Shown here: one piece after another, positions 1 to 13,392 of the stretch
Layout of the letters: each line of letters opens with the position of its first letter
Position numbering within the stretch: the stretch's first letter is position 1
Assembly: GCF_040802235.1 (NCBI RefSeq)
Contig: NC_133174.1
Coordinates: forward strand, 87,504,647 to 87,568,646
Reading direction: 5' to 3'
Source: Manis javanica
Lineage: Eukaryota > Chordata > Mammalia > Pholidota > Manidae
Length of the DNA: 64,000 nucleotides
The notes under the pieces: model-generated
The model's input: the letters and a program-made list of their open reading frames with translations, nothing else
Database searches by the model: none
Told to the model about the DNA's origin: nothing
Translations under genes and position numbers: made by a program

Positions 1-812
1 TCATTTGTGTCCATATATTGCTTGATCTCTGTTTTTATTTGGTACTTGATCCACTGGTTATTTAGGAGCATTTGTGAAGCCACCATGTGTTTGTGGGATT
101 GTTCATTTTCTTTAAATAATTTATTTCTAGTTTTATACCTTTGTGGTCTGAGAAACTTGCTTGGTACAATTTCAATCTTTTTGAATTTACTGAGGCTCTT
201 TTTGTGGCCTAGTGTATAATCTATTCTTGAAAATGTTCCATGTGCACTTGAGAAGAATGTGTATCCTGCTGCTTTTGTGAGGTGAGTTCTGTAGATATCT
301 GTTAGATCCATCTATTCTAATGTGTTGTTCAGTGCCTCTGTCTCCTTACTTATTTTCTGTCTAGTTGATCTGTCCTTTGGAGTGAGTGGAGTGTTGAAGT
401 CTCTTAGAATGAATGCATTGCATTCTATTTCCCATTTTAATTCTCTTAGTATTCATTTCACATATGTAGGTGTTCCTGTGTTGGATACATAGATATTTAT
501 AAATGTTATATCTTCTCATTGGATTGACCCCTTTATCATTATGTAATATCCTTCTTTGTCTCGGGTGCCTTTCTTTGTTTTGAAGTCTATGTTGTCTGAT
601 ATAATTACTGCAACTCCTTCCTTTTTCTCCCCATAAGTTGCATGAAATATCTTTTCCCATCCCTTCACTTTTAATCTGTGTATATCTTTGGGTTTGAAGT
701 AAGTCTCTTGTGGGCAGCATATAGATGAGTCTTGCTTTTTTATCCATTCTGTAATTCTGTGTCTTTTGATTGGTGCATTCAGTCCATTTACATTTAGGGT
801 CATTATCAATAG
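1..812 (-). pseudogene. L1 ORF2 N-terminal part (endonuclease domain), broken
   Basis: The minus-strand frame ending at 809 reads [15 protein letters not shown], the start of the L1 apurinic-endonuclease domain, and continues through a QET box to about position 516. There a stop replaces a Gln codon, and further stops occur downstream (for example near 460). Later endonuclease motifs ([12 protein letters not shown], SDH-like) are still readable by eye down to position 1. The copy cannot make a functional ORF2 protein. Confidence 0.88.
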
Positions 813-1189
813 GTATGCACTTATTCCTATTGCAGGCTCAAATTCATGGTTACCAAAGGTTCAAGTTTAACTTCCTTACTATCTAAGAGTCTAACTTAAC
901 TCACTTAATATTCTATTACGAACACAATCAAAAAGTTCTTTTTTTCTCCTCCTTTTTGTTCCTCCTCCATTCTTTAAATATTAGGTATCATATTCTGTAC
1001 TCTTTGTCTATTCCTTGATTCACTTTGGGCATAGTTAATTTAATTTTGCATTTGCTTAGTAATTAGCTGCTCTACTTTCCTTACTGTGGTTTTATTACCT
1101 CTGGTGACAGCTATTAAACCTTAGGAACACTTTCATCTATAGTAGTCCCTCCAAAATAGACTGTAGAGATGGTCTGTGGGAGGTAAATT

Positions 1190-1990
1190 CTCTCAGCTTT
1201 TGCTTATCTGTAAATTGTTTAATCCCTCCTTCAAATTTAAATGATAATATTGCTGGAAAAAGTAATCTTGGTTCCAGGCCTTCTGCTTCATTGTATTAAA
1301 TATATTATGCCACTCCCATCTGGCCTGTAAGGTTTCTGCTGAGAAGTCTGATGTTAGCCTGATGGGCTTTTCTTTGTATGTGATCTCTTTTCTCTCTCTA
1401 GCTTCTTTTAACAGTCTGTCTTTATCCTTGATCTCTGCCATTTTAATTACTGTATGTCTTTGTGTTTCTTCCTTGGGTCCCTTGTGTTGGGATATCTGTG
1501 CACCTCCATGGCCTGAGAAACTGTCTCCTTCCCCAGATTAGGATTCCCCAGATTCAGCCATTACCTCCTCAAAGACACTTTCTGTCCCTTTTTCTCTCCT
1601 TCTTCTGGTACCCCTATAATGTGAATATTGTTCCATTTGGATTGGTCACACAGTTCTCTCAAAATTCTCTCATTCTTAGAGATCCTTTTTTCTCTCTGTG
1701 CCTCAGCTTCTTTGTATTTCTCTTCTCTAGTTTCTTATTCATTTATCATCTCCTCTACCATATACAACCTGCTTTTAATACCCTCCATTGTGCTCTTCAA
1801 CAATTGGATCTCCAACCTGAATTAATTCCTGAGTTCTTGAATATCTTTCCATACCCCCATTAGCATGTTGATAATTTTTATTTTGAACTCCCTTTCAGGA
1901 AGAATGATAAGGTCCATGTCATTTACATCTTTCTCTGGAGCTATATTAATTTTACTCTGGACCAGATTCCTTTGGCATTTCATATTTGTA
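1190..1990 (-). pseudogene. L1 ORF1, broken
   Basis: The frame at 1193-1441 (minus) encodes the C-terminal RNA-binding part of L1 ORF1p, with the signature KPIRLTSDFSAETLQARWEW. The N-terminal coiled-coil part, including a PERELKIKI-like stretch that matches PEKEFKIKI in the young copy, lies at about 1800-1990 but is interrupted by stops and frameshifts. The start codon position is uncertain. Confidence 0.8.
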
Positions 1991-2617
1991 TACGGTGCCC
2001 TCTCATGTCCAGAAGCTCTACTCTCTGGAGCTGCTCAGCCCCTGAAGCACTGTTGGGGGTTGCAGGGAAGTGGTATTTGTGCCTGGGGTAGGAAAGAGCT
2101 GTTTCCTGTTTCATGGCTGCTATGCCTGCCTCCATTGCCTCAACCAGTGGGCTGAGCACACAGGTATAAGCTTTTCTCCCAGAGCAGCCAGATACGGATC
2201 CCTGCTTTCCACAAGCGGCTGGAATCTCAGTCTCTCCAGGAATTCTGCCTGTCTTAGCTTTCCAACCCCATAATCACATGGGTATCATGAAAGCACCATG
2301 AAATGTAGGTTTGTGCTCCCAGAGCAGATCTCTGGAGTTAGGTATTCAGCAGTCCCAGGCCTCCACTCCCTCCCAGCTCAGTTTCTGTTCCTCCTGCTGG
2401 TGAGCTGGGGTGGGGGAAGAGCTCGGGTCCCGCCTGGACACAGCTTTGGTACGTGACCCTGTTCCATGAGGTCTGCTCTTTTCTCCAGGTGTATGCAGTC
2501 TGGCACAGTCCTCTTTCCTGTTGCTGTCTCTGAATTAGTTGTATTAATTATATTTTCACATTATATTCGGTTTTAGGAGGTAGCCTCTGTCTCACCTCTC
2601 ATGCTGCCATCTTTAAT

Positions 2618-4009
2618 CCTATCCATTTTACTAGTATTTTTAAAGACTTCAAAATTTTGAAAGACAAAGGGGATTTGTGTATTCATGCTATGGTTTTATA
2701 ATTTCCCAATCAATTAAAATAAGTTTATTGTTTAAAGGTCAAACATTATTCAAAGGCAATATGAATAAATTATATTTTACATTATTTTAAAGATCACTGC
2801 TGGCACCTCTCTGAATGAATGGACATCATCATGTCAACTGCTAAGTGTTTCTATGCTCAGCACAAGGAATATAGAGTGAATACTGCAGTGAACAGAAATA
2901 CACAATCTTCAGTCTGTGGCCATTTGTAGTCTACCTTTAGGAGTTCAAATATAAATTGCTTTATTTCATAAAGTCACAGTTCCTTATGCATTAATGTCTA
3001 TCATTATCATGCTTTCCCAATACACCTTGAACCTTTAACAATGTGGATTTGTTGAAGAAAAGGCTATGTCACATCGGTTTTTGAAATTTCACAAAATAAT
3101 GTAGCATGCCAGTTTCACTGACTTTTTAGACTGTGTTATATGCACATTACCTTTCTTCTGGTTCACTTTGCTATTTCTGGTAGAGTGGTTCTACCTACAT
3201 GAGTAAAATTTTATTACACTCTTAACCTTCACTGTTGGCTCTCCCTTAACAGTCAAGTTTAATCATGCCAGATGTTGTTTTTGCAAAGCTCAATCCTTCT
3301 GCACAGATAATGGCCAGCCTGACCAAGTCTTCCATTCAATGTCCCCCCCCCCCTCAGAAAAGCATTATGTTCAGGGGGTAATTCCTGACAATGTAGCAAA
3401 CTAACCTGCTTTCAATTTGTGGGTGGCTACTTTACCAAAACGATTTGATCTTCATACTCCAAATGGCTAGTCTAAAATATTCTTAGTTTACTGCTTTTGT
3501 CTTATTTTTTAACTACATACAAAGAATATCATCTAGGGAATATAAAGATGAATGGTAATTAATTAAGCAATGAAACAGATTTTCCATATGAAAATTATAA
3601 AATTGATCACAGTTCCTTTTTATATCAGCTACATGGTGAATTTTTTTCCTGTCTTCATATACAGGAGAGAAGTAATCGTTTATACCTCTGGTGGCTTATC
3701 TCCCAACAATAGGGAGGGTACTCATGAAGAAATCATATTCCTACTAAGTCCATATCCCTCTGCTTTTATATTTCCTTCTTTCTTCTATTTCTCTGCCTCT
3801 GCACATAAGTGTACTCCTTTCTAAAAAACGTTCATGGAGTAACATCTCACTTACCTAAAGAACAGACTTTCTAGGAGCATCAACCATTAGGGAAAAAAAT
3901 GCCCCATACCTTTATAGAAGAGAAAAAAACTTCTGAGAGGCCAGTTGTCAGAAAGCACATGCTTATTCCGTAAGAATAGAACTCAAAATGAGCTGTCCTT
4001 CTCCTGAGT
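2618..4009. other. No recognised feature
   Basis: AT-rich sequence with only short chance ORFs. A C-homopolymer of about 11 lies near 3343. I see no exon-like or RNA-gene signal. Confidence 0.5.
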
Positions 4010-4180
4010 TCCCATGGCTTACTATCTGTTCTTTTCTCACGGCACTTACAGTTTCTTTATAATTCTAGCTATTTATGTAAATGTGTTATCTTCCTTACCA
4101 ACCTGGAAGATCTTTGCTGTCAGGAGCTATGCCTAACTTATCTTATTCCCCACAATGCCAGGTTTTTCATTTATGTTCTA
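4010..4180 (+). repeat. L2-like 3'-end fragment
   Basis: The segment has the degenerate L2 3'-end pattern: an ACTAGA..GTAAGCTCC-like stretch, then 'ctgtcaggagctatgcc' and 'ccccacaatgcc'. Divergence is high, so the edges are approximate. Confidence 0.45.
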
Positions 4181-4269
4181 CAAAGAACCATCTCTCCATC
4201 CTTTAAAGCCCCATGAAGGTTACAGAAAGGTCAAGGTAATGAGGTCTAGAAAAAGACTGTTTGATTTGG

Positions 4270-4480
4270 ACAGTTTTTCATAGTGTCTGACACTTATCAC
4301 ATGCCTTTATTATAGGTATTTTTACACACGTCTTATATTCCCAACTGCTCTAACTAAAAAGGAAGCTTTATAAGCTCCTTGAGTGAAAGTTCCATATGTT
4401 GCTCATCTTTGTATCTCCTAAAACTTTTAAATAGAACTTTGCACAGATATATAAATGAATGAACATAAATCAAATTAGAA
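4270..4480 (+). repeat. L2 3'-end fragment
   Basis: This contains the classic L2 tail in order: 'ataagctccttgagtgaaag', 'ctcatctttgtatctcc', then an 'atgaatgaac' tail. A second L2-like fragment lies just upstream. Confidence 0.65.
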
Positions 4481-5640
4481 GGATAAATAGCAGACACCCG
4501 TAAGATATGACAGCTAACAGCAAAGAAAGGCATTCAAATATGAAAAAGGTATTTCTAGTCATTAAACTTTTATTAAGTGTCTATTATGTGAGAACTGTGC
4601 TATGTACTAAAAGGAATTCGCCTTCTTGTCTCCCTCAGAGAACTCTAAGTTTAGTGGGGTAACCAGGAATGAAGTCAGTAATCATGTGCCAAAATTATAA
4701 GAAATTATACCCTACTGATAATCCATTCCCTGAGCCTAGCCCAGTGTACACTATATTGAAAAAGATTTTTTAAATGAAAAAATAGTTTAAACCAATAAAA
4801 CTTTGAGAACTAAAATGAATACAGTTACATTAACTGAAACACCTCATGCTAGATAAATGAGACATTACTTACTGTATTATAATCATTTCTTAAGTGTTTA
4901 TAAATTAGACTGCTTTCCCAATATGCTCTTTGCACCATATCCCAAACAATAATAGTATGAGTAGATATTTTACATGGATTGCTGTATTTTAGGAGATATT
5001 TTTATATACACCTACACAAGTGTCAATATTAATAATATGAAGCACTTAAAACTTTTTCTCTATTTTATTTTTTATAAAACAAGATTTCTGTGGATGTCTT
5101 ATAGAATTTCCCAAAACCTTATCTGTTATTTCATTTAAGCACAGTTAGACAATTTCTAACAGCTATGGAACCATGAAGGACCTACCCCAATATTTGACAG
5201 ACTCTAGTAGGAGTACTAGCTTGTTATTAAAATGTTCAAGCATAGCCTTTGAGAATAATTTTACTCAACTTTTAAGACTCATTAATTGAATCCACCATCA
5301 TCCTCTTTTCTCTGAAAATGACTGAGGTCCTAGTTGAATACCAAATAAATTTCATTTCCTTTCCCATGGATAATTAAAAGGTAGCCTGTCTGTGAAAGAA
5401 TTTTATTACTATTTACAGCCTCAAAGTGTTAATGGACTAAGGCATTCAGCAGCATTACTTATTTAAGCATTGTTAAAAGAAGATGCACAATGAGAAACAG
5501 GCCTGACTTAGGTATTTTATATACAGTGTTGGATTATATAATAATCCAGCCAGCCCTTTGCTATTGTAGTTGATTGCCGTCTAAAATGTAACAATAAATG
5601 GCAATGTGCACTGCAGGGTATGCCTCACTACAGATGTACT
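4481..5640. other. No recognised feature
   Basis: AT-rich, without long ORFs or recognisable young repeats. Confidence 0.5.
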
Positions 5641-6560
5641 AGAAAACATTTATGTTAACATTTTAGGAGCAGGTTTTTTCTCTACTTAAAAAACTGCATT
5701 CACTATAGAAAATTTGGAATATCAGGAAAGAACAAATAATATCATAAGAACTATTCATTATCCCCAAACTCAGAGATCATAAAAATTATGATTCCAAAAC
5801 TCATAAATTGTAAAGTGTCAACAGTTTGGTGTATTTCCCTCCAGCATTTATGTGGTTCTGTGTGTGTGTGTGTGTGTGTGTGCATGCTTTATATGGTACA
5901 TACATGGAATATGTTTTTTTTTCCACTTCAGGCTATATTATGGAAACTTTACCCATCTGTAGATAGTTCTCATTATGAACAGCTACAGAGAATTCAATAA
6001 TATACATGGACCAGAATATATTTAAGCAACAACTTACTGTAGGCAATTTAAGATATTTCTAATTTTTCATTATTATAACTAACTATAATTAACATATGTC
6101 CTTTCATACATCACTGTTTATTTTCTTTGGATAAATTACTAAAAGAGGAATTAAGCAAAGGTTACAAATATTTTGAAGTCTCTTAATAAGTATGACTAAA
6201 TTGTTTTCAGGGAAGGTTTTACGCTATTCAGTATATGCATTTTCCTCACTAATACTGCATTAAGTAGATGATAGGAAGATACACATGTAAGTAGTATATA
6301 GACACACAACACACACATGGACACACACACACTTAAATGGCTTGTGTTAAAGAAACCAAAGGAGATCTCATTTCTGTAATTTGTATTTCTTGGTCACTAG
6401 CAAAGTATTAATCATATGAACAGTAGTTACTTATATTGCTTATTTTTCATATTTCTCCTTAAATATTTGCTCATTTTTCTATTGACCAGAGAGTGTTTCT
6501 GATTTTCTTAATGAACTGTAGTGGTACTTGAATATACAATACTGAAATATTATCTGCCAA
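5641..6560 (+). repeat. Old L1M-type 3'UTR-like sequence
   Basis: Phrases such as 'gtgtatttccctccagcatt' and 'ggataaattactaaaagagg' resemble the 3' part of old mammalian L1 (L1ME/L1MC type). The sequence is strongly diverged and the family is not certain. Confidence 0.4.
5859..5882. repeat. (TG)12 microsatellite
   Basis: Uninterrupted TG dinucleotides over 24 bp. Confidence 0.98.
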
Positions 6561-6889
6561 CCAGGGTTGCAATTTTATTATGAAAATATGTAGAAAATTA
6601 TAAAGAACAATACAAGTATAATCATTCACCTTCCAGAATAAACATCAATACTATCACAATTGCTCAACAACTTTTCTCTTTTAGAAAATAAGGTATTAAA
6701 TATACAGTGAAGCCTGTTTATATCATTCTCCAAACCAATTCCCCTCCAAACCATGAATTTCATGTGTATCCTTTCCATTGTGTTCTTACACATTTTAAAT
6801 ATTTTAAAGAAAAATAACACAATATTGTTTAGGCTGTCTTAAAAAAAGTTAAATAACATATGTGTAATTTTGCAGTTAACTTTTTTACT

Positions 6890-8330
6890 CAACATTGTTT
6901 TTGAGATCTATTCATGTTGATATATAAATTTCTGGCTCATTAATGTATACTGATTTATACATGTTGGTGATATAACATTCATTCATTTTAATTACTATAT
7001 CACAATCCATCTCATCAAAACATCATCATTTATCCATTTACTATGATAAACATCTAACTTGTTTCCTGTTTTTGGTATTGTAAAAATATATTTAGCAACC
7101 AAACTTGTGCCTATGTGCATGAATTTCTCAATGTTATATACCTAAATATTAATTATTGAATCAGGATATTTGAATTTGAATATTAAAATACTAAATCACT
7201 TTCAAACTTACTAGATATTGTCATATTTCTCTCCATTTTCTAATGCTTTATTTAGGATTTTTGTATTTACGTTCATAAAAGAGACTGAGCTATAATTTTC
7301 TTTTGCTATACTTGGTCTATTTTTCAGTACTAAGTGATGAATAATTTCATAGTGAGTTGGGGAGCACATCCTTATTTTCTACACTTTGAAAAATACTTCT
7401 TTATCTCTTCCATGAAGGTGTGATAAAAAATCACACTTTTTTGGGCCAGATACTTTTTAGAATGGTGTGAGAATGAGGGTAATTTTTTATTACTTTCATT
7501 TCAATTTATTTAACAGTACTCAGTTTATGCAGATATTTTGTTTCTTCTGGTTTCATTCTGATAATTTCTATTTGTCTAGAAAATTAGCACTCGTTTAGGC
7601 CTGGGATTATTCCCTGCATGGTAAAGCCTGAGACAAGAGCTTGTGTGCAGATAATATATCTGGGGGGCATGATGCTAGGCAATGGGTATGTGGGACTGGA
7701 AAGGAGTGAAAAAAGTAAGAAAAACCTATTCAAGGTTGTGATACTGAACTAATCACTACTGTGGCCAACTGGGGCTACTTTCTAGTAACAACCTTAGGAT
7801 GAGCAGCATACAATGCACCTGGAAATGGTACACAGTTCACCCAATGGCTCCTGCTCCTCATTGGTCAAGGATGGTCCCATGGGCTATTAAATCCCTCTTA
7901 CTTCTGGGTCGTGTATGCATATGAGTGTTATGGGCTCTCACACATCAGAAAGTAAGATGAAGCGGCCACAACCATTAGGTCAATCTGTTTGCCATAGCAA
8001 TGAATAGGGTAAAAATGGGTTGAAGCCACATGATGTAGAGCACAGGCATCCAATACATTATTTCATCTTAGTTTTCAAAATTATTTAGTCTCTTATGACT
8101 TCTTGTATCTCATTTTATGCTCCGTTTTTATTTCCAATATTTGTGCATTTTTTCCTTATTCTTCTTTCCCAGGGGATTTTCCTATTTATCAGTATTTTCA
8201 AAGAATTAGCTTTTAGTTTCATTGACTGGCCTTACTTTTTTCTATTCATTAATTTTTATTTCTATTTTTATTATCTCATCCTTCAATTTACTTTAATATA
8301 TGTCCATTAAATCAAACTTCATGATTTTAT
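6890..8330 (-). mobile_element. Old L1M fragment, antisense, interrupted
   Basis: The plus strand shows typical antisense L1 text: an 'atttatccatttactatgat' stretch (3' part), then 'aggatttttgtatttacgtt' and related reverse-transcriptase-region sequence, resuming at about 8060-8330. About 450 bp at 7600-8055 interrupts it and does not look like L1. No ORF survives. Confidence 0.6.
7600..8055. other. Unassigned insertion within old L1
   Basis: A less AT-rich block separates two antisense L1 parts. It could be an old LTR or DNA transposon. I could not name the family or find target-site duplications. Confidence 0.35.
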
Positions 8331-8802
8331 CATCCAGGTCATTTACAATTTGTTGTCTTACCAGAATTTCCTTCTCTTCTCCCTTAATTACTCTGTTTTT
8401 CCCTGTGGGGAAACTATGTCTTGTGGTTCTGTTCCATCTAATCTTGCGGTAACTTCAGCCACATGTATGAAACCAAGACAAGGCTTGGTTAAGCAGAGGG
8501 CTCCAATTCCTTGCCCTCAAAGACAGTTTAGGTATGGGCACATAGCCTAAGCAGAGCTACTTTCTTCCCTAGGAACTGCTAATGTGGATGCTAGGAGAGA
8601 CAGGAGCTCTCCTACTTGAGTAGTTTTAACTAAAATTGTTACCTCAACTGAATGAAATAACAGTATAAGAATGTTTGGTAGAGCACATGGGATTTATGAG
8701 ACACCAGTTTATATTAATACTCCCCCATTCTCTGGTGATTATATACCCTAAATGCAGGCTAAGTGTCTATGAAGGAACAAAAATCCTCCTCACCTCAAAA
8801 TA

Positions 8803-8842
8803 CATATTATATATATACATATATATGTATATATATAATATG
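8803..8842. repeat. 40-bp perfect AT-rich palindrome
   Basis: The 40 bases read identically on both strands with no spacer. It is built of TA/CA steps centred on an ACATATATATGT core, so it is a microsatellite-derived, cruciform-capable sequence. Confidence 0.95.
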
Positions 8843-10094
8843 GTGATGGTAGTAACATTGCACCTGCTCAAGGTATTTACGTGTTAACTGGCACTAAAAG
8901 TTTTCTAGAGGAATTTTAATTGTTGGTGAAAATTCAGCCACTGTATTTTTCTCACTGTTTGATACAGCCTAAGACACCTAGATGACTAAATGCCCTTAAG
9001 GCTGACTCTGGCTGCTGCAGTAAATGAGGCAGCCAACTCTTACTTAACCTATGAGAAATTCTGTTACCAGGCTCTCAGGAAACGTGTTCAAAGTGATTAC
9101 ATTTTCTGAATTGCCCATGCATTTTCAGTCTATTCTTTGCAACTTAAAACTAGTAAATCTGTGTGCATTTCTGAAATGAATTGATTGATCATCATACAAT
9201 GCATCCATGCCCATCTATCCAGGGTCAATTTCAAAAAAACAGCAAAGTTTTGGTTTGCTTCTCTGGAATTCAGAAATGCTGGCCATTCAGCAGCCAGTAT
9301 CGAAATTCTTGAAAGTAAAACACAAAGAGGCTGATAAAGTTTCAAATTCAATACAAGTTTCATCTTTGCACAGGAGGAGTTATGAAGAAATCCATATTAT
9401 TTTAAGCTTCTCTTAGGCACAAAATAAAACAAGCACAAATTATTCAGAAAATCATAACTGTTCATGGCTGAAATGCAAGAGGCCTGACTACATCATAGTG
9501 AAAACTATCCAGAACTTTATATTTCTTCCAAATCATAATAACAAAAACTTGATTTACGGTATTTGTAACAGGGTGTGTGGACATTCAGTGATGGGCTGAT
9601 TAACTACTTTTCCAACAACAAAATCAATCCTTTATATGTGGAAAGGATAGTGACTGATTTCCATGAAGGATCACCGAGGACCCATTCAAAGCATAATAAG
9701 ATGCTTAGTAATACATACTTAGCAATATATTTGGCTTCATTTTTCTAGATTTAGCCTGAATTACCCAGCGTTTGGAGTTATTTGAGGTAAATTAAATGTG
9801 CCAGACCTACACATAGTAGAAAATCATACTACCCATGAATCAGTCACCTTGAGGCTTAGTCTCAGCCTGATTTGTGTTGCCTTTCATGTTTAGGCCACAG
9901 TTTAATAAAGGAGGTAACAGTAGTGTGTATTTTCCTCACAGGGCTACTGTGAAGATAGCTGAGTCAGGGAATAGTTTAAACTTTCAGCCTACAGGTACAA
10001 CACAAGTTCAACAAGGAGACTAAACACAAACTCACCTATTCAACTATTCAATACCTAATATCTACATATTGCTAAGTTTCGTATCTCTACAATG

Positions 10095-10305
10095 GAACAG
10101 CTTGGCTTTGAACACCTGCCTCAATACTTATTGGAAGAGTTGCATTTTCTATGTTGTTTACACTCCCCAAGCCTGAGTTCCCTCTAAAAATGGACACAAA
10201 AACTGTGCCTCATTCACCAGGTTGTTCTAAGGATTAAATTTGGGGGTTATATTTTAATATACTTAACACCAGTGAACAACATATTATAGACACTCATTCA
10301 TTACA
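10095..10305 (+). repeat. MIR SINE fragment
   Basis: The block follows the MIR consensus order: a 'ttggctttgaacacctgcc' region, then 'caggttgttctaaggattaaat' and a degenerate tail. A weaker MIR-like piece precedes it at about 9880-9980. Confidence 0.6.
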
Positions 10306-10319
10306 TTATTATAATGGTG

Positions 10320-10670
10320 AATTAGAGAGGGTTGTCCACAGCAACAGAACCAACAGGATGTATATATCTATAGAAAGAAATTTATTAAAAGGAATTGGCT
10401 CATACAATTATGGAGAGGCTGGCAAATGCCAAGTTCTGCAGGTTGAGTCGGCAAGCGAGCACCCCAGAAGAGGTGATGTTTTGGTTCAAGTCTGAAGACA
10501 GGAAAAAAGCCCATGCCTTAGTCTGAATGCTGCCAGGCAAGAATAATCTTCTCTCTTTAAACAATTTTATTAAGGTATAATTGGTACAGAACATTGTGCC
10601 TATAGTTAGGAATTCAGTACTGTACACTTAAAAATTTGTTAGGAGTATAGATCTCATTAAGCATTCTAAT

Positions 10671-10725
<55 letters not shown>

Positions 10726-10985
10726 ACAAAGCCACAAACAGGCTGTGAGGCAGGAATAATTTCTCTTACTCAGGGGAGGGTTAGCCTTTTTGTTCTATTC
10801 AAGCCTTCAACTTAATGAATGAGGCCCCCCTATGTTACAGAGGGCAATCTGCACTCAGTCTAATGATTTAAGTGTTCATTTCAAACAAAAACATACTTAG
10901 AGAAACACCCAGAATAATGTTTGACCAAATATCTGGGAACCCTGTGGCCCACTTAGTTAGGCTGACACATAAAATTAACCATCAC
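10320..10985 (-). repeat. Old interspersed repeat, split by L1 fragment
   Basis: It starts with 'cagcaacagaaccaacagga' and 'aaaggaattggctcatacaa' and ends with 'gacacataaaattaaccatc'. The repeat at 51685-52040 is the same family in the opposite orientation. Position 10545-10735 is an inserted L1-type 3' end plus a CA tract. I do not assign a database family name. Confidence 0.65.
10545..10735 (+). repeat. Old L1M 3'-end fragment with (CA)n tail
   Basis: It contains 'tgtgcctatagttaggaatt' and 'tttgttaggagtatagatct', typical of old L1M 3'UTRs. It ends in a CA microsatellite at 10674-10720 and is nested in the repeat at 10320-10985. Confidence 0.6.
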
Positions 10986-10989
10986 AAAT

Positions 10990-12060
10990 GGATGTTAGGA
11001 AAATTGTATACTATGCATATATGATGACACCATAATTTATTAAAACTGCAAAACTCATTCAAATGTCTTATGTTTCTATGTAATATCAAACAACTGACTT
11101 GGAGGAATTTGTGAGAGTTTAGTTCAGTATTGTTTTACTTTGTTTCTTAACAAAGTGTCTAGTTGTTTGACTTAATTGGTTGGTCCTTTCTAAATAATCA
11201 GTGTGGCTATTGTCAAATTGAGTGGACTTTTCACAGCCTAGTAATATTTGAAAAAGGGCAAAGCTCTCACACAGAGAAGCTATCACTATACAATACTAGA
11301 TTTGAAAACCCATGAGCAATCTCTCCCAGTATTAGTCCTTAGGTTGGATTAAATAACATTATTGATTGTATCGGATAAATAGAGCAATAAAGTGGTGCCA
11401 ACATGAAATTCTACTTTATTTTTCATCAGCTCAAATCAATGATTTAAACAGAGAATTAAATGCATTAAAGGTAAAATAATTTATGAACCAAGAAGTAGGG
11501 TAAAATTTTCACAGAGATAGCAAGAGTGGCAAGGAATGCATGACATAAAAATCACAATTAAATTTTCTAAACTTTAATTGCAATCAATATTTCTCAGTAT
11601 ACCAAAGCTGCATTCAAATCATTTTATTTTAATTGACTGCATTCTGCTTTCTTTTAAATTTTTCAACAAATAGTCATGAAGATTTAAATTTTGTTCAGGT
11701 GGCTGATTATACTGTAATGCTTAAAATATAGTATTAAAGGAACATTTTTAAGTCAAGCATAGTATTGAACAAAACCAAAAAAAATTACACACCTTTAAAT
11801 CTAGACAGTTGTTCTATCCATGACAGAACACAATCCATAGCTCTTCCCTTGCTCTCAGTTCATTTGCTTGATAAATGAAGATTTAGTTTAAACTAAAGGG
11901 TTAATAAACATATACCTAGAGAATGCCTTCCCTCTGTTACTTAGAGTTCCTAAAGTCACAGCCTCTTTCCAGGGCCAGCCTGCATACAATGATTGATTGC
12001 TGTGTGGTTATATAGTTCAACTTTTCCTCCACCTTATCTCCTTCCTCAACTCAGGACAAC
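10990..12060. other. No recognised feature
   Basis: AT-rich DNA. Nothing on either strand could be assigned. Confidence 0.45.
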
Positions 12061-12601
12061 TAGGAAGAGCTATCGCCATGGAATTAGATGATGGCTTGTG
12101 GCCATACCTCAGCCTAACTTCTCCCTCTGCCTAATTGCATTTCTGCCATAGAGCAGGGAAATGGGACAAGGGTCATGCCATTGTAAAACCTACTTAGCCT
12201 GTAAAAAAGGCCCAGCTTATTCTTTAACTTAATCTATATGCTGTTCTTTCTCTTCTTCCCCCTTAATCAACCAAGTAACTTTATAAATAACCAGAACAAG
12301 AGACAGACCTCCAGTTCTAAATGAACCTATGTGGGTAAAGAATGTCAAGATCTGGATCAACAGTCACCTAAATAACCCTATTCTTAAAACAAACCTTCAA
12401 AGGAATTATTAATTACCTGTATACATCATGCCTTATACCAGACCCTACCCAAAAGGCCCTATAAAACCCTAAACCCTAATCCCTAACTTAAGCATGCCTC
12501 CTCTCTGAGGTCACCCACACTCCCTTCTGAGTGTGTACTGTCTTAGCAAATAAACTTTCTTGCTGCATAAGCCTATCATACTTTGTCTCTGGACTCTCTC
12601 A
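12061..12601 (+). mobile_element. Solitary LTR (ERV1-like)
   Basis: The 3' half has LTR promoter architecture: a TATA-like 'ccctataaaacc' near 12460, and an AATAAA near 12549 followed by 'ctttcttgctgc'. It ends in CA at about 12601. The 5' boundary is uncertain and no duplication could be confirmed. Three CCCTAA-type units lie just after the TATA box. Confidence 0.6.
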
Positions 12602-13039
12602 CAATAAAGACAACAACTCACCAACCTCTGCCTCCAGTGATAAGTATCTTTGTCAGTTTGCTATTTCATTCAGCTTTGAGTCTTAAATACAATCCATTTT
12701 CTCTCACCCTGCTTTATTTCAGACTAGAAGGGAAGCAGCTGTGGGAAAATCTGAATAGGGAAGGTTTAGCATGGTTCCCATCACCTGGGTGACCCAGAAC
12801 TGCAGCCATTCAATCACATTCTTTAGCAACTTGCCCAAAAAGTCTCCTTTCCTTGATCTGAGAAGTTCTCAGAACATAAACTCACTCCGTTCAATTATCT
12901 ATGGCTTCCTCAAATTCTGGGGTGGTAGGAATATAATTCCCATGCCATGCAGATCAGGCAGACACTGGATGCCAGGTGACCCTGGCTTTAGGAATTGACA
13001 AGGAATTTGCCCTACATCAAGCAGGAGTTCAGTGGACTT

Positions 13040-13378
13040 TCCTTTTCTACCTCTGTTCTTCCTTGTTCTCTACTGCCACCATGGCTTCTGACATTCCCTA
13101 CTGTACTTGCTTTAATGAATTCCTTTCTTGCTGACATTTGTGAGACCTGATCTCAAATTCTTTCCCTATCAGAGTCAAAGAGCTCTCCTTGTTGCGATTG
13201 AGCTTTTACCTAGTGGGCAGGGAGAGACCTCCCCAGATGCAGCTGCCTGGAAACATTTCCTTCCTTTCCCATATACAGGGGTTGAACTTGAAAGTACTCC
13301 CTAATAAACTTTCTTCATGCTATTACCTGTTTCAGAGTCTGCTTTCTTGGGAATCTGCTCTACAGCACCATATATGTC
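13040..13378 (+). mobile_element. Possible LTR fragment
   Basis: The 'ctccctaataaactttcttc' stretch near 13300 is a typical LTR polyadenylation region, preceded by GC-richer sequence. Both boundaries are unclear. It abuts the well-defined LTR at 13393. Confidence 0.4.
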
Positions 13379-13392
13379 CAAGCTTGGAGGAT

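Larger units (their letters stand above)
1..2617 (-). mobile_element. Decayed L1 LINE, 5' half, cut by window edge
   Basis: Read on the minus strand, this is the 5' part of an L1. The 5' end lies near 2617 and has the typical AAGATGGCAGCATGAG start. A short UTR, a broken ORF1, a spacer and the first ~280 codons of ORF2 follow, and the rest lies beyond position 1. It is clearly diverged from the young L1 at 27144-34059: ORF2 has in-frame stops and the UTR lacks the tandem CpG-rich monomers. It is a fossil of the same lineage. The 5' edge may be a few bases off. Confidence 0.9.

Noticed and set aside
10674..10720. CA-rich array as a possible CRISPR or satellite
   Set aside because: Plain dinucleotide microsatellite at the end of an old L1 fragment; no spacer-repeat structure.
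12467..12487. Telomere-like CCCTAA units
   Set aside because: Only three units with irregular spacing, inside an LTR just after its TATA box. Too short for an interstitial telomere.
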